DNA of 16,355 bases from Polyrhizophydium stewartii (GCA_027604665.1 JADGIZ010000303.1:1-16355); one strand, 5' to 3'. Positions 1 to 9,546 are shown, numbered from the stretch's first letter. Program-made: numbers and translations. Notes: a model not told the origin generated them from the sequence alone.

Positions 1-340
1 AGACTGCCGCGGACCCTCTTTGATGTCGCTGCTGTCCGGCGCCTGCGAGCCGTCGGCCCTGCGGCAGCATCGTCAGCACACGCACTCGGCCGCACGCATC
101 GCTGCCACAGGCGGCCGCTCACCAGTCGTGGCTCTGCCACAGCACCTTGCCGTTGCCGGCGTCGGACATGGACATTGCGAGTCTTGTCGGCAGCACGCCG
201 CCGTCGCGATGTGCGGGCCGTGTCAGCCTGCGCAGCTGCATCGAGGCCTCACGCACGCTCGGTGGCCCGTGCAGCGCCGGCGCCACGCACACACGGAACC
301 CAGCGGCCGCGGCGGTGGTGCTGGCGTCGGAGTCGCACAT
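1..340 (-). CDS. PDE6D: PDE6D-like prenyl-binding protein (GMP-PDE delta), N-terminal part
   Basis: This is the first part of a gene running off the left edge. Reading leftward, the exons are 340-291, 182-123 and 58-1 (continuing). The introns are 290-183 (donor GTGCGT, acceptor ACAAG) and 122-59 (donor GTGAGC, acceptor CCGCAG), each with GCTGAC upstream of its acceptor. The splices restore one frame. The product starts with an Ala/Thr-rich leader ending GFRV and runs on as LAMSMSDAGNGKVLWQSHDW. This aligns gap-free with the start of animal PDE-delta (GF-K-L-N-W-M-N-L-R-DA-x-TGK-ILWQ). Known family role: an immunoglobulin-like beta-sandwich that solubilises prenylated proteins and delivers them, notably to cilia. 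The start is the ATG at 340, the only Met that fits the family N-terminus. The third exon matches the family only weakly, so the second acceptor is less certain. The gene is divergent from COA4. Confidence 0.68.
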
Positions 341-536
341 TGGCGATCTGGCCGCAAAGCCCGCCGAGTCCCAGATGCCGCTGCGTCTTGCGCCAACTGC
401 CTGCGCTCACACAGCACATGCGACCATGCATCGATTGCTGCCCGCACGGTGCAGCAGCCTCCCCTGCGGCCGCACCTCTCCACCGGCAGCCCGCCACACG
501 GCACTCTGCGCCGGTTTCTGGAGCGAGATGTGATTG
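341..536. promoter_or_regulatory. Shared divergent promoter region, PDE6D-like / COA4
   Basis: These 196 bp separate the two divergent start codons (340 minus, 537 plus). No other convincing gene lies here; the open frames are GC-rich shadows. No TATA box was recognised. Transcription start sites cannot be placed from sequence alone. Confidence 0.45.
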
Positions 537-863
537 ATGACGAGCAGCGACGGCTTCTTGGCGATGGCGACAACACCGCCGGCCGCGCCGCCGCCCGCAG
601 CCGCGCCTCGGCCCGCGACAGCCGGCAGCGGCGACGCAGACGACGACGAGGACCCGTGGATCACACGCATCCGCCGCAGCGGCTGCTTCGGCGAGCACGA
701 GGCGTTGCAGGACTGCTATCACGACAAGCACGACTGGCGCCAGTGCCGCGACGAGATGGCCCGCTTCCGCGAGTGCTTCGCCCGTCACAACTCACACCAG
801 CAGGCCGTCGCCCCTGGCGGCAGAAACAGCAGCGGCAGCAGCGCCGCGAGGCAGGCGCACTAA
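537..863 (+). CDS. COA4: COA4, twin CX9C cytochrome c oxidase assembly factor
   Basis: This is an intronless 108-residue protein. An Ala/Pro-rich N-terminus (residues 10-30) and an acidic DADDDEDP stretch precede a CHCH fold. The fold has Cys50-x9-Cys60 and Cys70-x9-Cys80, a perfect twin CX9C. The sequences DPWITRIRRSGC and HDWRQC match the COA4 (CHCHD8/yeast Coa4/Cmc3) signature, in which an RSGC and a DWRQC flank the loop. Known family role: an intermembrane-space protein, oxidised by the Mia40 relay, needed for complex IV biogenesis. A second ATG at codon 10 is also possible. The tail after residue 85 is Ser/Gly-rich and poorly conserved. The stop codon lies 41 bp from the convergent chitin deacetylase stop. 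Confidence 0.88.
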   Translation: MTSSDGFLAMATTPPAAPPPAAAPRPATAGSGDADDDEDPWITRIRRSGCFGEHEALQDCYHDKHDWRQCRDEMARFRECFARHNSHQQAVAPGGRNSSGSSAARQAH

Positions 864-904
864 ACACGGGGATGAGGACTTCATTGCCTGCGACGCTCTG
901 CTGT

Positions 905-2140
905 CTATACTGCCAGCACCAGCAGCGAGACGGGAACCACCACAGCGGCGAGCGACGCTGCAAGCGATGCCGCGCCGCCCTTGTCGCCCGTCGTCGGCGG
1001 CCCGCTGACAGGGACTGTGCCGGTCTTCTTGGCGGCGGCGGCCGTCGTGGATGCGTCGGCAAGCGGGACGGCGCCGGCCGTCGATGAATGTGTGGCCGAC
1101 GACGACGTGGCCGTCGGCAGCGGCGCAAGGCTGAACTCTGGCGCCACGAGTCCCGTGGACGTCAGCAGCGCCGAGTCGTAGACCTTGGTCTGGCCGATGC
1201 ACTCGCTGATGCGCACGGGGCGGAAGCCCGCGGCGAGCGCGGCGTCGATGGCGGCAGGCGCCTGCGCAACGGCGTTGGGGAACAGATCGTGCTCGAGAGT
1301 GATGATGCCGCGCGGCGCAGGCTGCGCCAGGCGTGCCTTGAGCCGGTCGGCCACGTCCGTGGCGCCGAGGGCGTCGCCCGAGTCGAAGTTCCAGTCCACG
1401 ACGGTCAGGCCCATGTTGCGGGCGATCGTGCGCACTCGCTCGTCGATGTCGCCGTCTGCGGAGGGGAGGCGGAGAGGCACCTGCGGGTCAGCGAGCATGC
1501 GGCCGCACGGCAACGGCGTGCACGGCCGGGCACGCACACGGCGGGCGGAACAGCTTTGGCGTGACGCCCAGGACCTCGTTGATGATCTTGGCGGTCCAGA
1601 AGAGCTCGGCAACCACGGCCTCGGACGAGACGTTGGTGAGGTGCGGGTGCGACCACGTGTGGATGGCGATCTCGTGGCCGGCGCGGTGCATCTGCACAAG
1701 CAGGTCGGGGTGCTGGATGACCTGCGTGCCCACGACAAAGAAGGTTGCGTGCAGGCCGCGGGCGGCGAGCGCGGCCAGGAGCTGCGGCGTCGCCCCGAAC
1801 AGGAAGCTGGCGCGGCCCGAGCTGCCGAGCCGCGCGTGGGGGGCGGCGGCGGCAGTGTGCGCCGCGGGCGGCCCGGCGCGCGCACTCACGATGGTCCGTC
1901 GTCGAACGAGAGCCCGAGCGTCAGCGGCGCCTTGCAGGCGGTCTCGTCTCTGGCCATGGTCTTGCCGACGCCGGCGGGCGGGATGTTGCGCAGGAAGCGC
2001 TGCGACCAGGCGGCGACGGGCCGCGCCAGCGTGTATGTCTTTGGATAGTCGGCCGGCCGCGGCGTGGCCGCGAGCACCTGCACGGCCGCGGCGGCCGCCG
2101 CCGCGAGCAGCAGCAGCAGCGTCGTGGGCGGCGAGCGCAT
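905..2140 (-). CDS. Chitin/polysaccharide deacetylase (CE4, NodB), secreted and probably GPI-anchored
   Basis: The exons are 2140-1890, 1821-1538 and 1455-905. The introns are 1889-1822 (GTGAGT...CAG) and 1537-1456 (GTGCGT...CAG), giving 361 residues. A signal peptide (Leu/Ala-rich, residues 1-25) precedes the NodB domain. All five CE4 motifs are present: FDDGP (79-83), HTWSH (138-142, metal His138/His142), RPPYGD (176-181, whose Tyr codon is split by intron 2), DWNFDSGD (199-206) and TLEHD (231-235). The second splice restores the RPPYGDID motif exactly, which proves that intron. The C-terminus has a Ser/Thr/Ala-rich stalk and a final hydrophobic run ending LLVLAV, typical of a GPI signal. 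Known role: it removes acetyl groups from cell-wall chitin to give chitosan. An alternative intron-1 acceptor (exon from 1806) would remove five residues after FDDGPS and give more typical spacing. The gene is divergent from the FAS1 gene, 112 bp between ATGs. Confidence 0.9.
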
Positions 2141-2252
2141 ACCGGCGAGGCGGCGGCCGCTGTGCACCGGCGCCTCGCGATGCACCGTCCTGAGGGCGCG
2201 CGGCCGTCGCTCTCCGCCGCCGCCGCCGCGCTGCCGCCGCCCGCCCACCGCC
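2141..2252. promoter_or_regulatory. Shared divergent promoter, chitin deacetylase / FAS1 gene
   Basis: These 112 bp lie between the start codons of two secreted-protein genes. The stretch is extremely GC-rich, with GCC/GCG runs toward the FAS1 ATG and no TATA box. It holds two related copies of CACCGGCG (near 2139 and 2185), which may be a shared regulatory element; this is inference only. Confidence 0.45.
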
Positions 2253-3830
2253 ATGCATCTGCTGCGTGCGTCCGCTCTCGCCGCCGCCGCACACCTCGCC
2301 GCTGCCGCCGCTATCCCGCTGGCCGGCAGCGCATACGGCGTCACCGCCAGCCAGCTTGTGCTTGCCGTCCCGCTCGCCCACGATGCCTCCTCGAGCGCCA
2401 GCCTCGACACCGCCTCGGACATGCCCATCGGCCAGGACATCAGCGAGGTCGCTGCCGAGGCCGCGGCCATTGCCCTCAGTGTCATTGACGCCGTCGCTAA
2501 GCAAGCGGCTACTGCTGTCGCCAGCGGCCTGGACGCGGCGGCCGGCATCCTCGACACCGTCGGCGTCCCGCCAGCGTCGCCACCGCTTCCTCAAGCAGCC
2601 CGCGGCAGCAACATGGAGCGTCCCGTCCGCAAGGCAGGGAACGAGTCCAACCTGCTTGATGTTGTCACCACCACGGCGGAGCTCTCGACCCTGGCGGCCG
2701 CCATCGAGCAGCGCGAGAGCCTGGTCACGGCGCTGACGGCCAAGAACGCCGATCTGACGCTGCTCGCGCCGACCAACAGCGCGTTCGAGCGCGTGCGCCG
2801 CCCACCGCCCGACGACGTCGTGACCAGCGTGCTGCTGTACCACGTCGTGAGCCCCGCAACCGAGTCAGCCAGCCTGCGCGACGGCGCACTGCTCGTGACG
2901 GCGTACAACCCCGAGCGCCTGGGCGGCCACCCGCAGCGCATCCGCGTGACGACCGCTGCCGGTGCGTCGGCCGCCGTGCGATGCATTGCCGCCGCTGCTC
3001 ACACTCCGCCGCCCACCCCGATCTGGCGCTGACTCATGCACCGCGCAGACCGCATCCGCCTGAACTGGCACACACGCATCGAGGCACCCGACATCCGCGC
3101 CAGCAACGGCATCATCCACACCGTCGACCGCATCCTCGTGCCGCCGCCCGGCGCCATCACCATCATGGCGCACTTCCCGCTCGAGTTTGCCGGCTTCCTG
3201 TTTGCCCTCAAGCACGCCAACCTCATCGACGTCGTCAAGACCACGAGTGCCATCACTGTCTTTGCACCGACCAACGCCGCCTTCAAGCGAGTACGTGGGG
3301 GGATGCACTCGCCTTGCGCTGCTGCTGCTTCTGCTGCCGCTTCCCGCGCCGCTCACCGTCTCTGGCCAGCTCGGGTTCCGCCGTCTCAAGTACCTCTTCA
3401 GCCCCATTGGTGCGTCCAAGCTCAAGGAACTGCTGCTGTTCCATGTCTCGCCGAGCCTGCTGTACTCGCCCGACCTGCTCAAGGCCGAGATCGAGGTGCC
3501 GACGCTGGTCTACAAGACTCTCAAGATCAAGCCGACGCATGACGACGACGAGGGCGTTGACGAGGTGGGCCGACGCCGCGATAGGCGTTGTGCTTGCATA
3601 CACCCGAGGTGGTGTCTGAACATAGCCGCGCGCAGATCGAGATCAACGGCGAGAGCCATGTGGTCGATGCCGACGGCATCGCCGACAACGGAGTGATCCA
3701 TGCCATCGACACGGTGCTTGTGCCCTTCAAGTGGGACGGCCTCGATGCCGAGATCGGCGCGCTGTCGGACGAGCAGCAGCGCGGCACCGCCGAGCCCGGC
3801 ACCATCTTCGAGGCACTTCTCGCAAACTGA
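2253..3830 (+). CDS. Secreted protein with two fasciclin (FAS1) domains
   Basis: The exons are 2253-2961, 3049-3290, 3370-3564 and 3636-3830. The introns are 2962-3048 (GTGCGT), 3291-3369 (GTACGT) and 3565-3635 (GTGGGC), giving 446 residues. A signal peptide is visible at the ATG (MHLLRASALAAAAH and on to about residue 27). An Ala-rich linker follows, then FAS1 domain 1 (about 133-265) with the H1 motif LLAPTNSAF near 170 and the H2 region IRASNGIIHTVDRILVP. Domain 2 (about 278-430) has TVFAPTNAAFKR, ending exactly at intron 2 (residue 317), and NGVIHAIDTVLVPF. All three splices join the two halves of conserved FAS1 motifs in frame. Known family role: extracellular adhesion or cell-surface/wall association. 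No C-terminal GPI signal or membrane helix is visible, so the product is probably secreted. It shares a promoter with the chitin deacetylase. Confidence 0.88.
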
Positions 3831-4114
3831 TCAAGCGAGTCGTGTAGCATTGCCTCACTCATGCGTATCCTGCAACTCTCATGGCCTCCCCTGCGTCGGG
3901 CAAAATTCGCAGATTCATTTCTTGTTGTTGCAGAAATGCAGATTGAAGCACGGCATTTCCTGATTGTTGCTTGGGGCCATTTGTGCGTTGCAGCGAGGGG
4001 TCTTCGCCTAAATCCGAATGAAGCAGCGCCATCATGTGCGTTGCGTGAAAGAGTCGAGCTTGCAACGCTCAGCACGAGTCTCGTGCTGCCCGCTTTATTA
4101 GCGCGATGATGGGA
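3831..4114. other. Convergent intergenic region with no gene seen
   Basis: These 284 bp separate the stop codons of the FAS1 gene and the UBE3A-like gene. The stretch is visibly less GC-rich than its neighbours. Short open frames on both strands show no family resemblance. It should contain both 3' UTRs; a minus-strand AATAAA lies at its right end. No AATAAA was found for the FAS1 gene. Confidence 0.6.
4094..4099 (-). terminator. Polyadenylation signal AATAAA for the UBE3A-like gene
   Basis: The plus strand reads TTTATT here, so the minus strand carries a perfect AATAAA about 15 nt after the TGA at 4117-4115. Position and strand fit the 3' end of the HECT ligase transcript. Confidence 0.6.
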
Positions 4115-7100
4115 TCAGATCAGTCCAAAGCCCTTTGCGTTCTCGATCGCGGTCATGAGCCGGTTCTCGAGCTTCTCTTTGCTCGTGTACTCTGGAAGCA
4201 GCAGGCGGCCAAAGCACGTCAGAGCCGTCGGGAGACGGTCCGTGTCGGGGCCGTTGCGCTGGATCACAAACGTGAGATTGGCGAAGCCGTTGAGCGGCAC
4301 GCGGTCGGACGCCGTCACAAAGTTGAGCAGCTGCTTCTTGTGTTCGAGGTCCATGGCGTGCACAATTTCCCAGAACCACACGACAATCGGCGTGGTTTCG
4401 TCAAAGCCGTCGTACTCGGCCGTCCGCTGCAGCTCGCCAAAGTCAATCTCGGTCGTGGTATTGCCGCAGATCAGAAGCTCCAGCTCCTCCGGCCGGCACA
4501 TCTTGAGCGCTTGGCCGCCAACAACCTTGTGGAAGCCGCGACGGAACGCCTTGAACTGGCGCTTGATGAACTCCCCTGTGTAGTGCTGCACGTACAGCCG
4601 GACGTATTCTGCGCGGTTCTCGTTCGTGACCGTGATGTTCTCGCCGTCGTCGACGAGCGGGTAGGTCTTGACCTGGCCGAATATCTCATACGAGATCTCG
4701 AAGCTGCGCAGGAACACGTCGGCAACGTCCCCGTCTGACCAGTCCAGGAGCTGCTGCAGGCCGCGACCCAGCGTGGGGAAGGCGTCCTTGAAGTCGGCGA
4801 ATGTTGTGCGCGCGTCGAGCAGCTTCTTGTACAGCAGCTGCGGGAAGCGCAGGCCGAGCATGACGCCGTTGTACAGCGCCAGGCCGATGATGACTCCCAC
4901 GAGTTCAAACTGGCGCTCGGGCTCCAGCGACGCGCCGTTGATCCACGAGCTGCGCGTTTCCTCGTCATAAACAAACATGCCGTAGCCAGGATCGAGCAGT
5001 TGCGCAACCAGAATCTGGAAAAACTCCTTTTGCACGCCGCCTTGGTCCTGGCCCTCCTCGCCACCGCCGACGAAGCGCACCTTGAGCGGCTTCTTGAGGT
5101 CGGCTTCCTTCCTCAGGATCTGCGCAATGAAGCGGTGTCAGGCGTGGAAGTAGCCTACCACAACAACATGCACGCTGCAGATTGTACTTGTCTCACCTGA
5201 TCGAGCACATCGTCGACAAGCCGATTTCGGCGCACGTCGAGCACCAGGAAAGGATTCGTGACGCGCTTGAGCTCTTGCTCCATCGCGGCGGCAGACGGCG
5301 AGTCCTGGAGCATGCGCTGCGCATGTTGCATGACCGCCTGCTGGACGTACGCGCCTTCAAACTCGTGCGACATTTGGACGCGCGCGTCAATGTGCATGAT
5401 GCGCGTCTTGGCGACCGGGTCGAACATGAACGGGTAGTTGAAAAAGGAGAAGTCCGAGATGCGCTGCGACTCGAGCGTGCGGCGCCAAACACGGTACTCC
5501 TCCTTGAAGTTGATCTTCTGCGCCAGGCTCGGCATGTGGAAGGTGGTGAAAGGCGTGATCGGCACCGAAGCGGCCTCGTTGGCGTGTGTGAGCATGCTGA
5601 GTGTCTTGGTTGCGCCAATGATCGACTCGTCGGGCTTGGAGCCGCTTTGGTGAACATGCTCAAAAATGTACTGCTGAAAGATGCGCACAATCTTCTCGAA
5701 GCCGGCCGTGTCGTACTGCGAGAACCACTTGATCAGCACGAGCTTGGAGCGCGACTTGATGCACGCCATGACCAGGCAGAGCTTGCGCAGTAACGATTCG
5801 TGGTGGATAGGATCCAGCAGCAACGGGTTCTCCATCACGATCACAATCACGCGTAACATGTCGTGGCCCGCGTGGCGCAGCTTCTGACGGTTGAGCAGCA
5901 TCTTGGCCAGCAGCAGCTCGAGCGCGTTGGCGAGCACGTTCTGAAACAGGTCAGGCGGCTTGAGCTGCAGTATCAGGTGATATGACTTGCGGATCGACGG
6001 GATGTCGAGGTGCGAGTCGTTGATTTCGAGATCTCTTTCGGCCAAGAAGCTCTCGGCAAGCGACTCGGCGCTCGAGAAGACAGTGCGCAGGGTGTTGAGC
6101 AGAAACGTTGGATCGCCCGCAACGCCGTATGCCCTCGGAGCAAAAGAATACGGGTCCGGGGATGCACCACGCTGCACCAGCGGGGCATGAGCGCTAGTTG
6201 TACCGCCGCCCAACCCTTGATCGCCAATCTGAGACACATGGGCCGGCGGACCGTCTTGCGACAGCAGCGGCGAGAATGTGCTGCTCACGCTGCCTGACGA
6301 TGGCGCGGCAGCGGTTCCGGTCGAGAGGTACGTCTCGACGGCCAGCTCTAGGAGTTGGAATGTCAGACGCACGAGGCTGATTTGGGGCTCGTCCTCGGCG
6401 ACACTGTCGGCGATATCGCATTGCTTGGCGGCTTCCTCGAGACCGGGCATGGGCGAGTCCGACGTGCCAAAGTCCACAATGCTGCTTGCGCCAGACGCAG
6501 TAGTTACGGCCTTATCGGCCGTGGCGCGATCCCAGAAGGCGCGGTGGCCGAGCGTAACCGTTGCAGACAGCAGGCTGGGCAGATCCATGAGCGAGCGGCT
6601 GCGCTCTCCTGGCTGCTCGGGCAACTCTTGCCCGCCCGACCGCGCCGCGGGCGACGCCGACCTATCGGTTCGACTAGACAGCTCTACCGAGCTGCGATGA
6701 TTATCGTCGTCTTCCGAGTCCGACAAGATGCTCTCGGGGACTTGGCGCACGCTTGCGGGTCGAGATCGAGGTTGGGAGGAGCCATCAACCGAATGTGCCA
6801 CGCGCGCGACGGGATCCGGAGACCCAGATCTGGGCCGCCCGGCGCCAGGCCCCTGATTCGCACTCCGAGCAGGCAGGTCTCCCGATGAGTGTGTCCGCGG
6901 CAGAGGCTCGTGCTGTGCGAGCGGCGAGGGTGTCGGCGCTTGGAAGAGCGACGCAAACGGCGACGCCGACAGCAGAGAGTGCAGGAACGGGCGATTGGCG
7001 GAGCCCTGGGCGGCCGCGGATGCCTGCTGTGTGCCGGCGCCTTGCACCGACGAGCGGGCTGATCCGTGCGCTGATCCGTGCGTCGATGCGTGGCCCGATC

Positions 7101-7882
7101 CCGCGGGGCCGTGGACGCCGGCGCCGATGCCGCCCGTGAGCAGGTTGAGCACGTCCTGGCTCGAGTTTGTCCTCGAGTGCGCCGGGCTGCCAGACGGGCT
7201 GCCCCCCGGGGTTGCGAACGGCGACAGCGACATGGACTCGGGCATGGTCACGACCGGGTCCGGGGGGATGCGCGGACAGAGCAGCGGCTTCGGCCTGCTG
7301 GCGAGCTGCACGGCCATGACGGCCGCGGCGTCGGGCGTGAGCCGCGGGCCGGTGGGGCACGAAGCGCACAGCCTGTATCCGCAGGCGGGGTCGCCGCAGC
7401 CCCTGCTGAGCTGGGCAAAGTATCTGCAGGCCCGGCGAGCGCCGATAACGTTGGTGCGCCGGGTGCCGGCGGCCGGGGGGATCGGTCGGTGCGAGTTGGT
7501 GGTGGTGTCGTCGCCGTTGCGGTCAGCAGCAGCAGCAGCAGCAGGCCGGGTGGGCGGGCAACGCCTGGCGGGCGAGCACCCACAGGCGTACGCGGCGCTC
7601 GAACTCGGCGCGGGCGGCGGTGCGCGGGTCGCCGGCGGCGCGGCGGGGGGCAACGTCGCGCAGCGAGCTCGACAGCCGTGGGTCGGACAGCGCCGCCTTG
7701 ACCGACATGGGCGCCGACGCCGCCGCCGCCGTGACTGCGGGCGCCGCGGCTGCGGACGCCGGCGCGAGCAGCGACGATCCCGCGCCAGCCGCCGCGCCGT
7801 GGTCGCCGCTGGGCCGTGCGCCTGCGCTTGCGCCCGCGCCGTCGGGTCCCCCGCCCGCCGCAGCAGCCGCCGTGCGATTCAT
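4115..7882 (-). CDS. UBE3A: UBE3A/E6AP-type HECT E3 ubiquitin ligase with AZUL zinc domain
   Basis: The exons are 7882-7584, 7423-5197 and 5119-4115. The introns are 7583-7424 (GTGGGT...CTGCAG, 160 bp) and 5196-5120 (GTGAGA...CGCAG), giving 1176 residues. The N-terminus holds an AZUL domain (about 95-150): RLYFAQLSRGCGDPAC then LCASCP, with Cys109, Cys114, Cys119 and Cys149 in near-UBE3A spacing. The Leu100 codon is split by intron 1, and the splice recreates the UBE3A-like helix before the first Cys. Residues 150-500 are Ser/Pro-rich and probably disordered. A conserved helical region follows, then the HECT domain (about 830-1176). HECT landmarks are QGGVQKEFF, FKAFRRGFH, RPEELELLICG, EFWEIVH-like WFWEIVHAMD, NGPDTDRLPTALTCFG with catalytic Cys1144 (codon 4216-4214), and the KGFGLI end. 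It transfers ubiquitin from an E2 through that Cys. A downstream in-frame ATG at 7708 is an alternative start. The 5' end sits 39 bp from the divergent STPG1 ATG. Confidence 0.92.
7524..7544. repeat. (CAG)7 microsatellite inside UBE3A-like intron 1
   Basis: Seven perfect CAG units on the plus strand are (CTG)7 in the sense of the UBE3A-like transcript. They lie within intron 1. The last CTG runs directly into AC to form CTGAC, a good branch-point match, so repeat length and branch site are physically joined. Confidence 0.8.
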
Positions 7883-7921
7883 TGCGGTGGGCCAAATCCG
7901 CGCTTCGCCAAACACGCCGAC
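7883..7921. promoter_or_regulatory. 39-bp divergent spacer, UBE3A-like / STPG1
   Basis: Only 39 bp separate the two start codons. The spacer contains GCCAAATCC and GCCAAACAC but no TATA box. Promoter elements and 5' UTRs must overlap the opposite gene, or one of the true start codons lies further inside its gene (for UBE3A, the ATG at 7708). Confidence 0.4.
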
Positions 7922-9546
7922 ATGAGTGTCGCCGACCATCTCGCCCCCGACACCGTCCCAAAGCCCGTCAGGCACAGCAAGAACGGTGCGCCGATTTGGG
8001 CAGCGTTCGCTGCGCCGCGAGTGCCAGTGTGCGGCCGCTTTGCGGCCAGATCGGCGCGCGCTGACGGCTATGCGATGCTGCGCGCCAGATGGCCGAGGCA
8101 GGCATCTCAAGCTGTACATGCATCCGCCGAGCATCCCAACCAAGTTCCAGACAATCCACTACGACGACAGTGAGGAAAAGGGATTCAACTCGACGTCTCA
8201 GCGCTTCTCGCAGCGCCTGGTAGGGATCTGCCTCGATCTGGCCCCGCTCCCCCCCCCCGTCTGGGCTCGCGACGCTGACGCCCGCCATCCACGGCCGCCG
8301 TTGCTCGCAGGACGATCTGCCCGGCCCCGGATACTATGCGTGCGCGGCAGAAAAGGTCGACCGGCTCTTCCACGATGCCTCGACGTCTAAGCGCGGCTAC
8401 GGCGTTGGCTTCGCATCTCATGTGAGCTGCCGCCAGGCCCTCGTACGAGTCTCGGGCTGCTCATCGCTATCCCCTGTCGAGATCAGAGCCGCAGATTCAT
8501 CAAGCCGCCGACGGATCTCGAGACAACGCTGCCGATATCTCCGGCGCAGTACAACCCGCGCACGCCCACGTACTCGTACTCGGTGGCCAACTCTCTCTCG
8601 TCGTCGTTCCGATCGCCGATTGCCATGGAGGTGCGCGAGACCCAAAAGGCCGTCGGCGCGGCGGCATCGCCGTTTGTGCGCACACGATGGGCACCAAAGC
8701 CCACGCCAGGGCCTGGCGAGTACAGCCCGCACGAGCGAGCCATGGCAAGCAAGTGGTCCACGGCCGAAGAGGCAGGCGCCGAGTTTGTGTTCAAGAGCCG
8801 CACGCGCCGCAGCGAGCTTGGCGCCGGCGGGTCGATCCCCGGCAAGGATGCGCCGCCGCCGGGATCGTACGATGTGATCCGCGCGGAGACCGTGACCCTC
8901 AAGGCCACGGCCGGGGCACAGGCGGCTTTCAAAGCAAGCGCCCGCAAACCATACAATCAGCATCAGTGCGTGCTTTGTGAGCTCCTTGTTGCTCGCTGGC
9001 AGAACTGCTCACAAGCAGTGGCTCTGTCGCCGCGCAGAGCTCGTGTGCCTGGACCAGGAGCGTACGAGATCGAACACAGGGCAGAGCAGGCCAAGCCGCA
9101 GCTCGTGTAAGCGCCACCTCCGACGCACGCTCCGAAGCATGCGCTGATGGCCAGATCCCGCAGGAGGCAACGTGGCCGCGCTGGCACAATCGCAGCGCCT
9201 CCTCCTCGGCCGTCGACACCGCTTGCAACCCAGACCGCCGTTCCTGGATCCGGCATGACGCCGATCGCGTTTCCCGGCCCCGGCCGGTACGATGTCGCCC
9301 GTGGGGCCGACAACATGCATCGTGCTGGCCCCGTCTCGCGCAGCAACTTTCTCAGCAAGTCGCCGCGGTTCCCCAACGACCCGTCAAGCAAGCTGCCAGG
9401 TCCTGGTGCGTTGAATATGCAATGCTAACTCAAGACTTTGTTTGGTTACAATGCTGACCTTCAGCGACCACACAGGCTTCTATCATCCGATCCAGGACAT
9501 CAAGTTCCGGTCGTTCCATCTCAATATCGAGAAGCACTGGACATAA
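7922..9546 (+). CDS. STPG1: STPG1-like sperm-tail PG-rich repeat (SHIPPO) flagellar protein
   Basis: There are seven exons: 7922-7985, 8089-8219, 8311-8421, 8487-8965, 9038-9106, 9164-9405 and 9476-9546. Introns range from 57 to 103 bp and all phases agree, giving 388 residues. The N-terminal part SIPTKFQ...EEKGFNSTSQRF and then DDLPGPGYY matches human STPG1 (SIPFKSQ...KKGFNSQAKRF, NDIPGPGFY). PG-rich motifs follow in order: PGPGYY, PGPGEY, PPPGSY, PGPGAY, PGPGRY and PGPGFY. The last is created by the splice 9405/9476, and the end FRSFHLNIEKHWT resembles the STPG1 tail. Known family: proteins found with axonemes and sperm tails, some inside doublet microtubules. It is therefore a marker of a flagellated organism. 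The acceptor of intron 5 has a 3-nt alternative (exon from 9167). The gene converges on EI24 with 30 bp between stops. Confidence 0.87.

Noticed and set aside
20..1087. Long plus-strand open frame of 355 codons
   Set aside because: Arg/Ala/Pro-rich composition typical of a GC-rich shadow. It overlaps COA4 in another frame and the PDE6D-like exons antisense, with no recognisable family.
1185..2488. Long plus-strand frames opposite the chitin deacetylase
   Set aside because: They are antisense to clear CE4 motifs and have shadow composition. High GC makes stop codons rare in all frames.
6995..8173. Plus-strand frame of 392 codons spanning the UBE3A/STPG1 border
   Set aside because: Most of it is antisense to UBE3A AZUL and Ser-rich coding sequence. 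Only its last part includes the true first STPG1 exon.
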